From the NCBI GenBank assembly GCA_016987375.1, contig PJRA01000272.1, positions 988,936 through 1,052,935 on the forward strand: a stretch of DNA of 64,000 nucleotides, read 5' to 3'. Positions within the stretch are counted from its first letter, which is position 1; every line of letters begins with the position of its first letter. The notes beneath the pieces were generated by a model, which saw only the letters and a program-made list of their open reading frames with translations, did no database searches and was not told the DNA's origin. Positions 33,926 through 45,098 of the stretch are shown here, one piece after another. This DNA comes from Brachionus koreanus (lineage: Eukaryota > Rotifera > Eurotatoria > Ploima > Brachionidae). Position numbers and translations under genes: made by a program.

Positions 33926-36900
33926 TTAATTGTTTTTATGTTATATTCAGATTTTTCAAACTTCTCCAATTGTGATATTTATAAAGGTTTTAATTTAAAT
34001 GATAAATTTATAGCATTAAAAAATTGAGTTAAAAATAAAAGTTGCAAAAACTTAATACAGAAATAGCGTTATTTATCTTATTTTAAGGTAAAATATAATT
34101 TTTTTAAAAAGCCAATAGTCTTTTTAAATGATGATAGTTTATTCAAATTAAAATAATAAAATTTAATCTTAATTTTGAAGGATGATTAAAAAAGATAATT
34201 TAATAAAATAAATTTCGTTTTATTTTTTTTTCGAAGATTTAAAGAAAAATCATCTAATCTTAAAAAACGAATATATCTCAAAGTTATTAAAATGATCATA
34301 AATAAACGAGAATTCAAATTAGTTAATTTTATTTCTGATAAGTTAAATTAAAGTAAAATTTAATATTTAGTCTTGAGAGTTAGACTATCCCTTAGTTAGT
34401 AACTAATTGCTATTTTTTTATATACATAAAAAAACTTTAAATTGTACAAACTATTTCTATTGACAATAAATTTTTTATATATAGTAAGATTGCTTAAACG
34501 GGTGACCTTTTTTTTTTTATTTTTTGTTTCAGTTTTGTTTGAAAACTCCAAATTCATTAACCAAATTAAACCGAAATTTCCGACTCACTTAGGTCTTGGT
34601 ACGGGTTAACTCAGAATCGACTAAATAAAAAATAATTTAATTTAAATTTTGTTTTTTATTGATAGCTTAAGCAGAAGGCGTGCAATATCATGCTTATCTG
34701 AGCTATTTGGTATTTAAGTTTCTTCTGAAAATTTAATTTAGTGCATTAAAACATTTAGGCAAATAGGTAATTTGGTAATTTTTCGGACCTTTTACAAAAA
34801 CATAAATTTTGACGTTATTGATGAGGTCTTATGAAAAAAGTATTGTTATTTTCGGAATACTCGAATCTACCTATAATGCTGCTTTTAAGACAAAATATTT
34901 ATTTTTATTTTGCCTTAAAATTCAATCGAAAAAACATTCAACCCATTCACTCATTAAATAATTACCCCATCACAATATAGTTTTTTAAAAAAGATTATTT
35001 CTTTTTTTTTTCAATTTTCACAAATTTATCGATATAAAACCCTCCAAATATTTTTCCTTATTTACTTTATTCATGTTCATAAAAGAAAAAATCTTGAATA
35101 AATTAACTTAAATTTATTCATTTTCTGAAATTTTGAAAAAAAAAATTTAACTTATCATTTTCATTAGGTCAAAAATTAGTATTTAGTAAATATATTTCCT
35201 GGATTCTCATTTTTTAAGAATTAAAAAGAATATAATGATTTATTTAAAAACGTATTTTAATTTAATAAAAGTTTTTTTATTTTTGAATTTTGTTATAATT
35301 TTAAAATAATTTATATTAATTAAAGAATGCTCATTTTTTAAAGAGTGAAGCATATAAGATTTTTCTTCACTTTAAAAAAAATATTTAAATAAGCTAGTTA
35401 GAAAAAAAATTAGGAAAAGGTAAAAGTTCTAAAGATTATTTAGAAAGTAAATTTTTTGATTTTAAAATTTATCTGAAACAAAGATTGATAAGAAATTTTT
35501 TTAAAAATTTTGTTATCACATTTGAAATAATTTTCTAAAAGTTGAAAAAAAATTAAACAAGAATTTTATGAAAATTTTGAAATTCCTTTTCAATTATCTA
35601 ATCTAAAAGATATCTTAATTTAAAAAAATCCAAAGCGTCAGCACAAGTATTTAAGCAATAAGCTAAGGCAAAACCGTTTTTATCTTTTTTTTCTTCTTTT
35701 TCATTTAATCATTTAATTCAATTAAAAAGATAAAGATATAAAGTAATTCACAGACATAGTACTGTAAACAACAGTGTATGTCATCAATTGTGCCATCTTT
35801 ATTTATTCAATATACTAAACTAAATTCTTTTCTCAAAGACTCTAATAAACATATAAATATTGCAAAAAAAAAACAATTGATTATTTGGGTATATCATTAT
35901 TTTAAAAAAATTTGAATTTATGCATAAATTCAAAAAAATCTTTTTAATTGACCTAAACAATAGGAGTAACAAAAATTAATTTTAATACATTTTTTAATTG
36001 ATAATTTGATTAATTGATATTGAATTATTAACAACTGACATTTTCATTGACTAAAAAAATAAACAGATTTGACCTTGTTTAAATTTTTCTGAATTTTATA
36101 AAAAATTTTCTGGATGATTTAATTACCAAAAATAATTTTGAATTTTTAGTTTTAAAAAAAAATCTGAATTGATAAATGAAAAATATCATTTTAATTAGAA
36201 TTAATAGTCTTCATAAAAAATTTTCAAAATATTTTCGTTCAGTACATTGTTGTTTTTGCTATTTTTCACTACAAAATCATGTTATCTAATTAAAAAAACT
36301 AAATTTTTTAAAAAATATTTTAATGTTCTTTAAATCAAAAATCATCAGATTTTGATTGTATCCTGAAAATTATAAGGATGTTTTTTGTGTGCTTATGTTG
36401 TTTTTCTTTTCATTTTAAATTTTAACAAGATGATGACTTTTTTTAAATGAAAAAAATTTTTGTGTATAATTCAAGTACGCAGAAATAAATAATAAGAATA
36501 GATAGAAGTAATTTTTGTGATTTACTCTCGCTGTTATTTTTTCACAATATTGACGGGTGAATTCACGGTTTCAATTTTTTGAGAAAACAAAAATAATTAA
36601 AAAAAAAACTAATTTTTTTAATTTTAGTCTTTATCAACTTGATCGTATATTTTTATTATTTCTGTAACAACTCATTGAACATACTAGTAAAATAAATGAC
36701 AAAATGAATATTTTGGTCAAAATTTGTTATTGAAAAATTTGACATAGTAATTTTATAAACATAATTGAATAAAATAAAAATTAAATAATTAAATTAATTT
36801 TTAGGAAATTTAATCTTGATTGATCATTGGGGTATTAATATATACTAAAATAGTTAAGAAATTTAAGTTGAAGATTAAATCTAGAAGGCCTAGTTGGCTT

Positions 36901-37410
36901 ATTCATCAAATTAAAAATTGTTTTATCTTCACGCTTGAATGAGATCACAAATGGCCAAATTTTATTTTGCTTTTTGTTAATTTTTAAAAAAAAATTTGCT
37001 GGCTATTGGTTAAATTAAATACTAATCAATTGTTAAGATATGGTACAGACCCAAATGACGTGAAAATAAAAATGTAATTAAAAATTTTTTCTTCTGTCTA
37101 GTAACGAAAAATCAAAAAGTGAAACACTAGGACTATATAACAAAAAATAAAGTTTTTCTTCTTGAACAATTTTTATAGAGCTGAAAGAAAAATTGTGAGA
37201 TCCTTTTGTATTTATTTTTTATCTAAATTAAATATCCCATCGGCGGAAAGTTGTTGAATTTTATCTTAATTTTCTTTTTCGACAAATTTTCATGTCCTAT
37301 ATTAATTTTTTTTTTATTTTAGACAAAAAAAATGAAAATTCTCTTAAATTTCTAGGTTTTTGTTATAATTTCTTATTTATAGTATATAAGCTTTGCGTAT
37401 TTTCCAAAAC
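33926..37410. other. Intergenic region upstream of the Tec-like kinase
   Basis: AT-rich, with no supported exon. A dispersed repeat copy at 34484-34715 is the inverted counterpart of 39722-39953. An AG at 37381-37382, 28 nt before the kinase start codon, follows a pyrimidine/T-rich tract and could be a cis or trans splice acceptor for a 5' UTR. Confidence 0.55.
34484..34715 (+). repeat. Dispersed repeat, inverted partner of 39722-39953
   Basis: Text such as GGTGACCTTTTTT, TTTGAAAACTCCAAATTCATTAACC, CGACTCACTTAGGTC, GGGTTAACTCAGAATCGACT, GATAGCTTAAGCAGAAGGC and ATATCATGCTTATCTGAGCT occurs in the same order on the complement of 39722-39953. Identity is high across about 230 bp. No ORF. Confidence 0.85.
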
Positions 37411-40400
37411 ATGAGCTACAATTATCCAATGTTCATGCATAATCAAGTGCCATCTCAAAACTGCGTATTTCAATCTAATTTTCGGCCGCACACCATTTCG
37501 GTTAGGTCGAATGCAAACCAAGATTTGGACTATTCTCATTACATTCAAGATAATGAATACAAAACGCTTCCTAATCGCTATTCAATGTACAATTACGAAT
37601 ATGTGCCAGATGCTAAATTGCAAAATAAACATAACAATCGATCAAAAAACACTGAGAAATATTTTTCCTCCATGACACCTAAGGTATCAAATCTTTTTGA
37701 GAAAAATTTAAATTTTTCATCTATTGATTCTGAAAAACTCTCTAATGAGCCAAAAGAGTCAAAAACAATAATTGGAGAACTTGAAAAGAATGCAAAAGAA
37801 AACTCAGGCAATAAATCGGACAAAACTGAGTCTAAAAAGACCAAAGTACCGATTTCATTCATTGAATTTAGTAGGAATTCTGTTAGCCTTAGGCAAAAAG
37901 AGACCAACAATAAATCTAATTTAAGTTCATTGAGTACCGAATCTTTGATAAAAACATATTCTAAAAAAAATTATGATAACCATCAATTTGAATGTAACAA
38001 ACAATATCTAAACCCAGGCACTATTTACAATAAAAAGGGAGAACATTTTGAGGAAATAGCTTGCAAAATTAACTCTTTATTCGATAAACAAAATGTTGAT
38101 TCTAAAAAAATTGATTTTAATTACAATAAATTTATGTACTATAATCGATTAGAGGAGCAATATTCTAGTGATAACTCCGATGAAAAAGTTAACAATTTAG
38201 ATAACTTAAAAAATTTTTTCAGAAAATCAACATCACTTTATTATGATAGTGGCATATGCGGATCGAATTCAACATACGTGAAAGGTTTGAGAAATTGTGA
38301 TTCATCCAATTTAGAAGACAAAACTTTCACTGAAAACACAATAATTAAAAATGATTCTAATGAATTGGCAAAAATTTCTCAAGCAAATAATAAAATTTCT
38401 TCTTCATCCTTGTCGTCCGAAATGTCATCAAGCTCCAATTTTTCCTCGTCTTTTTCAACAACTTCCAAACAAAGAGACCGAATGAATGCTATGTTTAAAT
38501 CGATGAACTTAAAAACTCCGAATCGGATCAACCAAAAAACATTTAGAACTTCCATGAGAGAGCTCTCAAAAAAAGTAGATTTGCCCATTATTAATTTAAG
38601 CGACTCAAAATCAAGTGGAAAAAAAAGTCCAACTGAAAGCCAAGTTCAAGTTAATTCAGCAATTGAAACAAGCAGAGCTGATTTTACTCCTAATTTACTT
38701 AATAGAGTCAACTTATTTAAAAATGGTAAACCAATAGTAAGAAATAGCAAGGTGCCACCTTTGCCTCAAATAAATTACAACAATAATGTTTGCTTTGGGA
38801 AAAATATGCAAAGTGTTTCGGTACAAAATGCTGATTTGATTCTTAATTCATCTGATTCAATTCACAGACCAAGTTTGAGCCGAAATAAGCAGAATTCAAA
38901 ATATTTTTCATCTAATTTAAACTTGAATGCTGATAATTTTCCAAATCAAAAAGAAATAAGTAAAAAAAAAATTTTTTTCTATGTTTAATTCTAAATTCAA
39001 AATTAATGTTTTAAAAGCAGGCCATCGAAATAGTTTTTGTTGTAACAAAACACAAATAAATAATAAGAACAGCAATAAAATTATCGATCAAATAAATGGA
39101 TGCCAAAAATTTAGGATTGTAAGCAAAGGTGAAAAAAAATGCCTTGCCTTGAAAGATTTTATTGGATTGTATTCTGAAAATTTGAACTTAATTAAAGTAT
39201 GATCATGTTTAATATGATTTGAATTTAATTATTCAATTACAAAATTAAAAACAAATTTAAATTTAGTATTTTAAAAATTTTGGAAGAAACTATATAATTA
39301 TATAATATTTGATATAAATTCTTTCTATTAAGTATATATATATTTCTATTAAATAGTTTAATAAAGATTGGAACAATAAAAAAGCAAATCACATATTAAA
39401 GTTATGGGAAATTTTTTTCATCAAAACAGAAAAAAATGATTCTAAATGTTTGTTTTTTTATGAACAGGATTTCACAAGACTTAACTATGTGTAACAAAGT
39501 ATAATTTAGAACATCTCCTTCAAATTCTTTGCAAAACTTAAAGAATTTCTGCAAAAAATTCACTATTTCAAATTCAAATTTTGTTACCTACTATGTCACA
39601 ATATTTTAGACCTAATAAAATTTTAAATCATGATTATAGTAAAGTTAAGTGGTTTATTGCGGCGCATAATATAAATGCGAAACATCACAGATTATGTGCA
39701 AAAACTATAATCAAAGTTTTGGTCTATTTAGCTCAGATAAGCATGATATTGAAAGCCTTCTGCTTAAGCTATCAACAAAAAACAATAATTAAATTAAATA
39801 ATTTTTTATTAAGTCGATTCTGAGTTAACCCTAACCTAGACTTAGGTGAGTCGGAAAATTCGGTTTAATTTGGTTAATGAATTTGGAGTTTTCAAACAAA
39901 TCTGAGACAAAAAATTGAAAAAAAAGGTCACCAGTTTAGGTCATCTTACTTTAATAATTTTATTAAGTAATATAATTTTTTAACAAAAATTTTAAAATCT
40001 AGTAAATTAAAAATTAAAAGATGCATTCATTTGAAAAATCTATTCAAGAGATACGAGGATTTTAAAAATTTTTTTTGTTGCTTCTAATCTTAAAATAGTA
40101 CAAGTCAAAACTTTTAGATGACTTTAAAATGCTGTTTTTAAAAATTTCTAATACTGAATTGATCTTTCTAGAGTTTTTATTAATTTGCTAATGAGATCCA
40201 GTTTAGTTTACAATTAAGTTTTTGCTTTTGATGATAAATATTCACATACAGTACGTTTCTAAACAAAGTAGATAGTTTTTATTGCATTGCTTAAGCAGCC
40301 TAGCGCAGCTATAGAGCATATGCTTAAGCAAGGTATCTACTTTGTTTAGAAACGTACTCTCAAAATAAATTTTAATGACTTATTGAAAAAGCCTTTAATA

Positions 40401-42581
40401 TAAATCTGAAAAAAAGGAAAAGCAAAGTTGCTTCAGAAATTTAAGTAAATTCAATGATTTTAAGTTTACTTTATTTTAATTTTATGTAGAACACAACAAC
40501 TTTGAAAAATAGTTAAGTTTATTTATATCCTGCTAAATTTTATACAATTATTTATCGGACCTATCATTTTTTAAACTTACTTGCCTTTCGCAAACTTGAA
40601 TTTTTTTAAAGACAAGTCAAAATTGTAAAACTAATATGATTAATATTTAAATTTGATAAATTTTTTCATAGGGTGAAAATTATACTCTCATTAGTCGAAA
40701 TGAGGATGACTGGTGTTATGTCAGGGATAAAAATGGTAACATAGGATGCGTACCTGGAACTTATCTAGAGATTATTAACGAAGAATTCGATTTAACTGAT
40801 TCTAACAGGATGTCACATCTGGAAAAAGAGTACTCATTTGTTTTTATAAATAATTTATTAATCAAAATATTTAATTGACTAGTTGGTTTCATGGAAATAT
40901 TAGTAGAAGTGAAGCTTATACATTGCTAGTTGGAAATCAAAATTTTGGTGGCACTTATTTGGTTCGGTATAATTCCACAGAAAAGGGAAAATTTACTCTT
41001 TGTGTATATAAAAAGTATTATAAAAGACTAATTTGACCAGTGTTGGGTAATGACAGTGACGGCTGGATACAGAACATTTTTTTTCTAAATTTTAAATTTT
41101 TCTCAGTTCTTTTATGTATCGAATTTTTATATTTGAAAATTTTTTAAATTTTATTTTTTTTTACCAAGATTTGGCGTTCTAGTGGCCGTCACTGACGGGA
41201 CCCGATACTAAATTTGACGAAAACTTTATTTTTTTTTTTTACTTTCAGTGGAAAAGTATATAATTACAAGATCAATTTTGAAAACAAACAGTATTTTATT
41301 GATGCCAAATACAAATTTAAGAGTTTAGTTGATTTAATTGAATTCTATCAAAAAAATCAAGCAGGTTAATTTGATTAAAGACGCTATTGAAAATAAAAAA
41401 AAAAGCTGAATATTATTTCTATTATAGGTCTGATTAGTAGTCTTAAATATCCAGCTGAAAAAAATTTTATTGACAAGAAAACACTTTTGGAAAGCTTGGA
41501 GACTGTTTACCGTAAGAAAAATTTGATTTTTAAAACTCTTAAATTGACTTTAAATTTAAGGAAAATTTGAAATTAATAGGAAAGACATTGAATTTCATGA
41601 AAAAATCGGCTCTGGTCAATTTGGAATAGTTTTAAAAGCTGAATTTAAAAAAAGAAAAATCGTGGCTGTTAAAAAAATGAAGCCTGGTTCTAAAGAAGAC
41701 GAGATGAATTTTAATAGAGAAGCCGAATTTATGATGTAAAAAAAATTAATTTTGAAATAATTTTCTAATTTTTTTTAAGGAAATTACAAAATTTACAAGT
41801 AACACAACATCAAAATTTAATGCAACTTTATGGTCTTAGCAAAGACTTTGACGATTCAATTCTCATAGTTACTGAATTTGTTCGCTTTGGTATATTGTTT
41901 ACATTCAATTCAATATTATTTATTTGTTTTAAAGGTTCTTTATACAACTATTTACTCAAAAACAAAGAAAGAGTAGCTAGTTCAAAGAACAGATTTATAA
42001 GGCTGATGAATATTTGCATTGATGTATGCGACGGAATGGAGTATCTTGAATCTCACAACATAATTCATAGGGATCTAGCAACCCGTAACTGTTTAGTTGG
42101 CGAAGGTGAAGTTATTAAAGTTGCCGATTACGGTTTGGCTAGGTTTACAGACGATTGCTACATTGCTCATCCTCAATCTCAATTCCCGGTTAAATGGTCC
42201 GCACCAGAAGTAATCAAGTATAGAAGCTATTCTTCAAAATCAGATGTTTGGTCATTTAGTTGGAAAATTTTAATTTTAAGAGATAAATTTCTAATTTACT
42301 TTCCTAGGTTGTCTTATGTACGAAGTATTTACCTTGGGAAAAATGCCTTATGGAGGTAGCACGGCTAATTCTGTCGCAGCCAAGCAAATAATATCCGGAA
42401 TAATTCCCGAAAAACCGGTCTACTGTCCAGTTAGTTTGTACGAGTCTATAATAAGAAGAGCATGGAACAAAGTAATCTAATAATCTTTTAATTTAATAAA
42501 ACTAGTCAGCTTTCTTTTAAGAGTCCAAAAGATAGACCATCGTTCAAGGAATTGTTGAAACTTTTGGAAAATTTTACATAA
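37411..42581 (+). CDS. Tec-family-like cytoplasmic tyrosine kinase (SH3-SH2-kinase), 11 exons, 1015 aa
   Basis: Exons: 37411-38959, 39021-39196, 40672-40829, 40883-41014, 41249-41364, 41428-41511, 41561-41735, 41780-41889, 41935-42258, 42308-42471, 42522-42581. Residues 1-516 are Ser/Asn/Lys-rich and probably disordered, with no PH domain visible. Then come a His/Cys-Cys...Cys cluster like a degenerate Btk motif, SH3 (about 558-618, CLALKDFIGLYSENL), SH2 (about 629-720, WFHGNISRSEAYTLL, GGTYLVRYN) and kinase (about 745-1013). The kinase has GSGQFG 755-760, Lys776, HRDLATRN with Asp880, DYG 898-900 in place of DFG, an activation-loop Tyr near 909, and FPVKWSAPEV. GSGQFG plus AVKKMKPGSKEDE favours Tec over Src, and there is no Src-type C-terminal tail tyrosine. 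It should phosphorylate tyrosines downstream of surface receptors. RBX1 follows 252 bp later. Confidence 0.9.
39722..39953 (-). repeat. Dispersed repeat, inverted partner of 34484-34715
   Basis: Reverse-complement copy of the repeat upstream of the kinase gene, inside its second intron. Together the two bracket the first two coding exons in head-to-head inverted orientation, about 5 kb apart. Confidence 0.85.
39955..40105 (+). repeat. Dispersed AT-rich repeat shared with 46838-46995
   Basis: CTTTAATAATTTTATTAAGTAAT, CATTTGAAAAATCTA and AGATACGAG occur in the same order and spacing at both loci, with scattered substitutions. At the 46.8-kb locus this core lies within an element with short inverted ends. 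Confidence 0.65.
40250..40358. mobile_element. Hairpin MITE with perfect 25-bp inverted ends, 109 bp
   Basis: Positions 40250-40274 (starting AGTACGTTTCTAAACAAAG) are the exact reverse complement of 40334-40358. Inside, a second pair (TTGCTTAAGCA near 40288 and its complement near 40321) extends the fold. The loop holds CTAGCGCAGCTATAGAGC. The locus at 50673-50745 has one arm plus this loop at high identity. Target duplications are not evident. It may instead be a structured RNA precursor, but the second copy favours a mobile element. Confidence 0.75.
41038..41206. mobile_element. Small inverted-repeat element in kinase intron 4
   Basis: The left end has GGGTAATGACAGTGACGGC and the complement of the right end has GGGTCCCGTCAGTGACGGC. 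The element is flanked by ACTAATTTGAC (41027-41037) and ACTAAATTTGAC (41207-41218), which look like target duplications with a 1-nt indel. The right end matches 28712-28765. The intron is otherwise short, so the insertion explains its size. Confidence 0.55.
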
Positions 42582-42833
42582 ATTTTAAGCTAAAAATTTT
42601 ATTTTTGTAAAAATTTAAATTTTATCCTAATAAAAGCCACTTTATTTTAATTTTTATTTTGTTTCTCAAATTTTTTGACAAGACAAAAATTAACTTTATA
42701 TTTGCTCTCAAAAACTAACTTACAAAACAAAATTTCAAATTTTTTTCTGTATTAAAATTATTTCACTCTATTCTAATTTGAAAATATTTTCGAACAAATT
42801 AGTCAACTAATTTTTTTGGTTATTATTGTTAAA

Positions 42834-43448
<615 letters not shown>

Positions 43449-45098
43449 ATTTATTTAAAAAAATTGTTGACTAAATCGATCGAGAGATCTGTGATTTTGG
43501 TTTCGTGAATTATAAAATATAACAAACATTTATTTTATTAATGTATTTTTCAAATCGATATCAATAAATTTTGCATTTTTACCATTTTTTTAATCAAATA
43601 TTATTAAATTAACAATTTTTTTAAAAAATATTTGCAACAGTGCAACTTAAAAAATTTCAAAGAACAATATTTGATTTTTCTTATATTTCAGTTTTTCTAA
43701 GTAACTTTTCCTAAAAAATAAAAGAGATTGTATTTTCACGCTTTTGGCAAAACTTTTTTTAAACAATAAATATTCTTTCATGGATCAAATTAGTATTTGA
43801 ACTTAAATTTATACTTGTAGTTAGAGTTGAAAATTGTCTGAGTTAGCCACTTAGCTGTTAAAAATTGGTATTTTAATGACCGTTTTAGAAAATGAAATTT
43901 TAAAAAAATTTAATTGAATATTTTTTTTAAATTTAAGACAAAAGAGTATCATTTGTACACATTAAGTCTGCAAGCTTTTAGACTTTTTGTCGAACTTTTA
44001 GAGGACCAACTTGTCAACACTAGCCTCAATAGTTGAACCACAAAAAGTATCACGTTCTAGAGGACAAGAACAGAAAAAAAAACAGCGTTTGAACTTTTTT
44101 TTTCTGCTATGTTTTGTTTAAAACAGCATCAAATGTTTAAAAAAAATTAAAGCCTTGGTATTTGTCAAGATGAAAAGAATACTTACTTAAAATGTAATTT
44201 TCGATAGAAAATCAATTTTTAATATTGTTTAAGCATTTGTTCGCATTTTTTTTTATTATTCATACATGTTATAGTCAATTTTTATTTAGATTTAAATAAA
44301 TGATTTAAGATTTAATTCAAAATAGTATTTTTTAATTTTTAGTTCAGTTTTCTCAATAAACGCTCACATTTAAACAGCATTTAACCAGTGTTTTTTGTCT
44401 GCTTGCGTTTCCTCGAGTTAGATTTATATTAATTTGTAATAATTATTATCAATAAAAAATTTTTATTCTATATAAAATTCAAGCAAAAAAGTATATCTAA
44501 AAGCAATTAAAAAAACTTTAATTATAAATAAAAATTTGAATTTGAATTTATAAGTAATTAAATCAATAATTTAAATATAAACTTGAAATAAGTTTCTTTT
44601 TTTTCCCAAAAATAACTTAATCAATTTACAGTAAGAAGTTGCAGTAGTGAAATTATAAAAAAAATCTAACAAAATATATGAAACAATTTGAGAAAGTAAC
44701 GCGATTGCTTTAGACTGTAATTCTAAAAAATCGATCGGTCAATCAATAATCGTATCATAAGACAATAAAAGAGTCGACAATAATTAATTAATTATTCACA
44801 ACAACATATCTAAAACTAGATGTCAATCCCGTTCAAAATTAACGAAAACAAAATATTTCCATTTTAATTTAATTTAGCCTCAAGTGTATCTTGAAAATTT
44901 TTTTCTGATAGGTGATTTTTCCGGAGCAAATTTAGGAAACAAGCTGTAAACAAAAGCACATTTCACCTTGACATTGTTGAGTATTTTATTTTTTAAGTTA
45001 TTTTTTTTATCTAAAAGCTAGTTTAGATTTTACTATAAATTATGCAGTAGAAATTAGTCAAACTATTTTTAATCTTAAAAAATAAAACAATAGTCAAA
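43449..45098. other. Intergenic region between RBX1 and ADAM17
   Basis: AT-rich with no supported exon or clear repeat. The RBX1 poly(A) signal lies near its start. Confidence 0.55.

Larger units (their letters stand above)
39197..40671. other. Repeat-rich intron 2 of the Tec-like kinase
   Basis: This 1.5-kb intron splits the SH3 domain. It holds the repeat at 39722-39953, a second repeat (about 39955-40105) shared with the ADAM17 intron, and the hairpin MITE at 40250-40358. Confidence 0.75.

Noticed and set aside
35335..35375. AGTGAAG/CTTCACT stem
   Set aside because: A 7-8-bp stem is expected by chance in a window of this size.
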